Positions 5,498-5,866 of a DNA stretch of 5,866 bases are shown here, in pieces; within the stretch, counting starts at the first letter, position 1, and every line of letters begins with the position of its first letter. The notes under the pieces are model-generated. The model saw only the letters and a list, made by a program, of their open reading frames with translations. It was not told the origin of the DNA and made no database searches. Both the position numbers and the translations under genes were made by a program. This stretch comes from Campylobacteraceae bacterium (GTDB lineage: Bacteria > Campylobacterota > Campylobacteria > Campylobacterales > Sulfurovaceae): NCBI GenBank assembly GCA_026986355.1, contig JALSOO010000002.1:1-5866 (forward strand). Reading direction: 5' to 3'.

Positions 5498-5866
5498 TTA
5501 AGATTTTAAACTCTTTACTTTTTCAATACTAAGACCCGTTTTAAGTGCAATTGTCTCAATATCCAAAATATCTAAAAGATTTTTAGCTAATTCTATCTTT
5601 TCTTGTTCAATTCCCTTTTCAATTCCCTTTTCAATTCCCTGTTTTAATCCCAACTCAATCCCCTCTTTATATGCTGTATCAAAAGAGTTTACTAAATCTC
5701 TATAAACTTTTAAATTTTGATAATATTTTTTTTGTTCAGCTTTGGGTAGTTTTATAAACTCTGCCTTTTCAAAGACTCTCTCTATTACATCTCCTCTAAG
5801 TTTTTTAGGTATATCAGATAATCTATTTAGATTTTTAAATACATACAACCACCACTCTAAATGTGA
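5498..5866 (-). CDS. Rpn family nuclease/transposase-like protein, C-terminal part (5' end outside window)
   Basis: The frame is open to the right edge: codons before the TTG at 5848 read SHLEWW, so that TTG is an internal leucine and not a start. The 122 visible residues match the C-terminal half of Rpn / PD-(D/E)XK nuclease family transposase proteins (the PDDEXK_2 type), whose usual pattern is LExWLYxxKNL, then IPxxL, then a region ending YRDLxNxxDTAYxEG. Here these appear as LEWWLYVFKNLNRL, SDIPKKLRG and YRDLVNSFDTAYKEG. The family's nuclease core (DNA cleavage that promotes recombination) would be upstream and is not visible, so activity cannot be judged. A glycine-spaced repeat (GIEL GLKQ GIEK GIEK GIEQ) and a small helical tail (LLDILDIETIALKTGLSIEKVKSL) follow. 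It is an accessory gene next to a conserved operon, and may be mobile or multicopy. Confidence 0.8.
   Translation of the reverse strand, partial: SHLEWWLYVFKNLNRLSDIPKKLRGDVIERVFEKAEFIKLPKAEQKKYYQNLKVYRDLVNSFDTAYKEGIELGLKQGIEKGIEKGIEQEKIELAKNLLDILDIETIALKTGLSIEKVKSLKS
5605..5664 (-). repeat. In-frame 12-base tandem repeat in the Rpn gene
   Basis: On the plus strand, gttcaattccct (5605-5616) is followed by two identical tttcaattccct units (5617-5628, 5629-5640) and two degenerate units (5641-5652, 5653-5664). Each unit is four codons and encodes Gly-Ile-Glu-Lys or a variant. Copy-number change would keep the frame and only alter linker length. Such glycine-spaced charged repeats are common near the C terminus of Rpn proteins. 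Confidence 0.85.

Noticed and set aside
5453..5504. Rho-independent terminator after the Rpn gene
   Set aside because: The hairpin at 5453-5480 is AT-only in its stem apart from single G/C pairs and has no U-tract on the minus strand; the T-run at 5492-5499 is on the plus strand, where no gene ends. A longer-range 9-base inverted repeat (5460-5468 with 5496-5504) has a 27-base loop and is also weak.
5605..5664. CRISPR-like or iteron-like array
   Set aside because: The 12-base units are contiguous without spacers, are in frame and encode the GIEK repeats of the Rpn protein, so they are coding tandem repeats.

Overview
This AT-rich window reads almost entirely on the minus strand and looks like chromosomal DNA of a member of the Campylobacterota (epsilonproteobacteria), probably a free-living Sulfurimonas/Sulfurovum-type organism rather than a host-adapted one. 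The basis is the gene order M16 peptidase - dapA - short-chain reductase - pgsA, which I recall as conserved in Helicobacter pylori (around HP1012 to HP1016) and Campylobacter, plus the AT-rich codon use and protein style. The genus is an inference.

Layout in the direction of transcription (right to left). At the right edge is the 3' part of an Rpn-family (PD-(D/E)XK nuclease/transposase-like) gene that starts outside the window. An 81-bp AT-rich gap follows, with a hairpin and a possible promoter. Then comes a tight run of genes: a secreted M16 zinc peptidase (5416-4079), dapA (4082-3189, ATGA overlap), a FabL-like enoyl-ACP reductase (3188-2409, start abutting the dapA stop), pgsA (2397-1840, 11-bp gap), rseP (1796-741, GTG start, 43-bp gap with a possible internal promoter) and yggS (730-53, start corrected from a TTG to an internal ATG). 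A further gene begins at position 40 and runs off the left edge.

Most of the genes serve the cell envelope. DapA commits aspartate semialdehyde to diaminopimelate (peptidoglycan) and lysine. The enoyl reductase completes fatty-acid elongation, and PgsA starts phosphatidylglycerol synthesis. RseP is an intramembrane protease, and the M16 protein is a predicted periplasmic peptidase. YggS is a PLP-homeostasis protein; its link to the others is unclear.

I found no RNA gene, CRISPR array, complete mobile element or convincing new system. The points most worth a second look are the YX6K enoyl reductase with an extra basic loop, the single-PDZ RseP, the accessory Rpn gene with in-frame tandem repeats beside a conserved operon, and the start-codon corrections.
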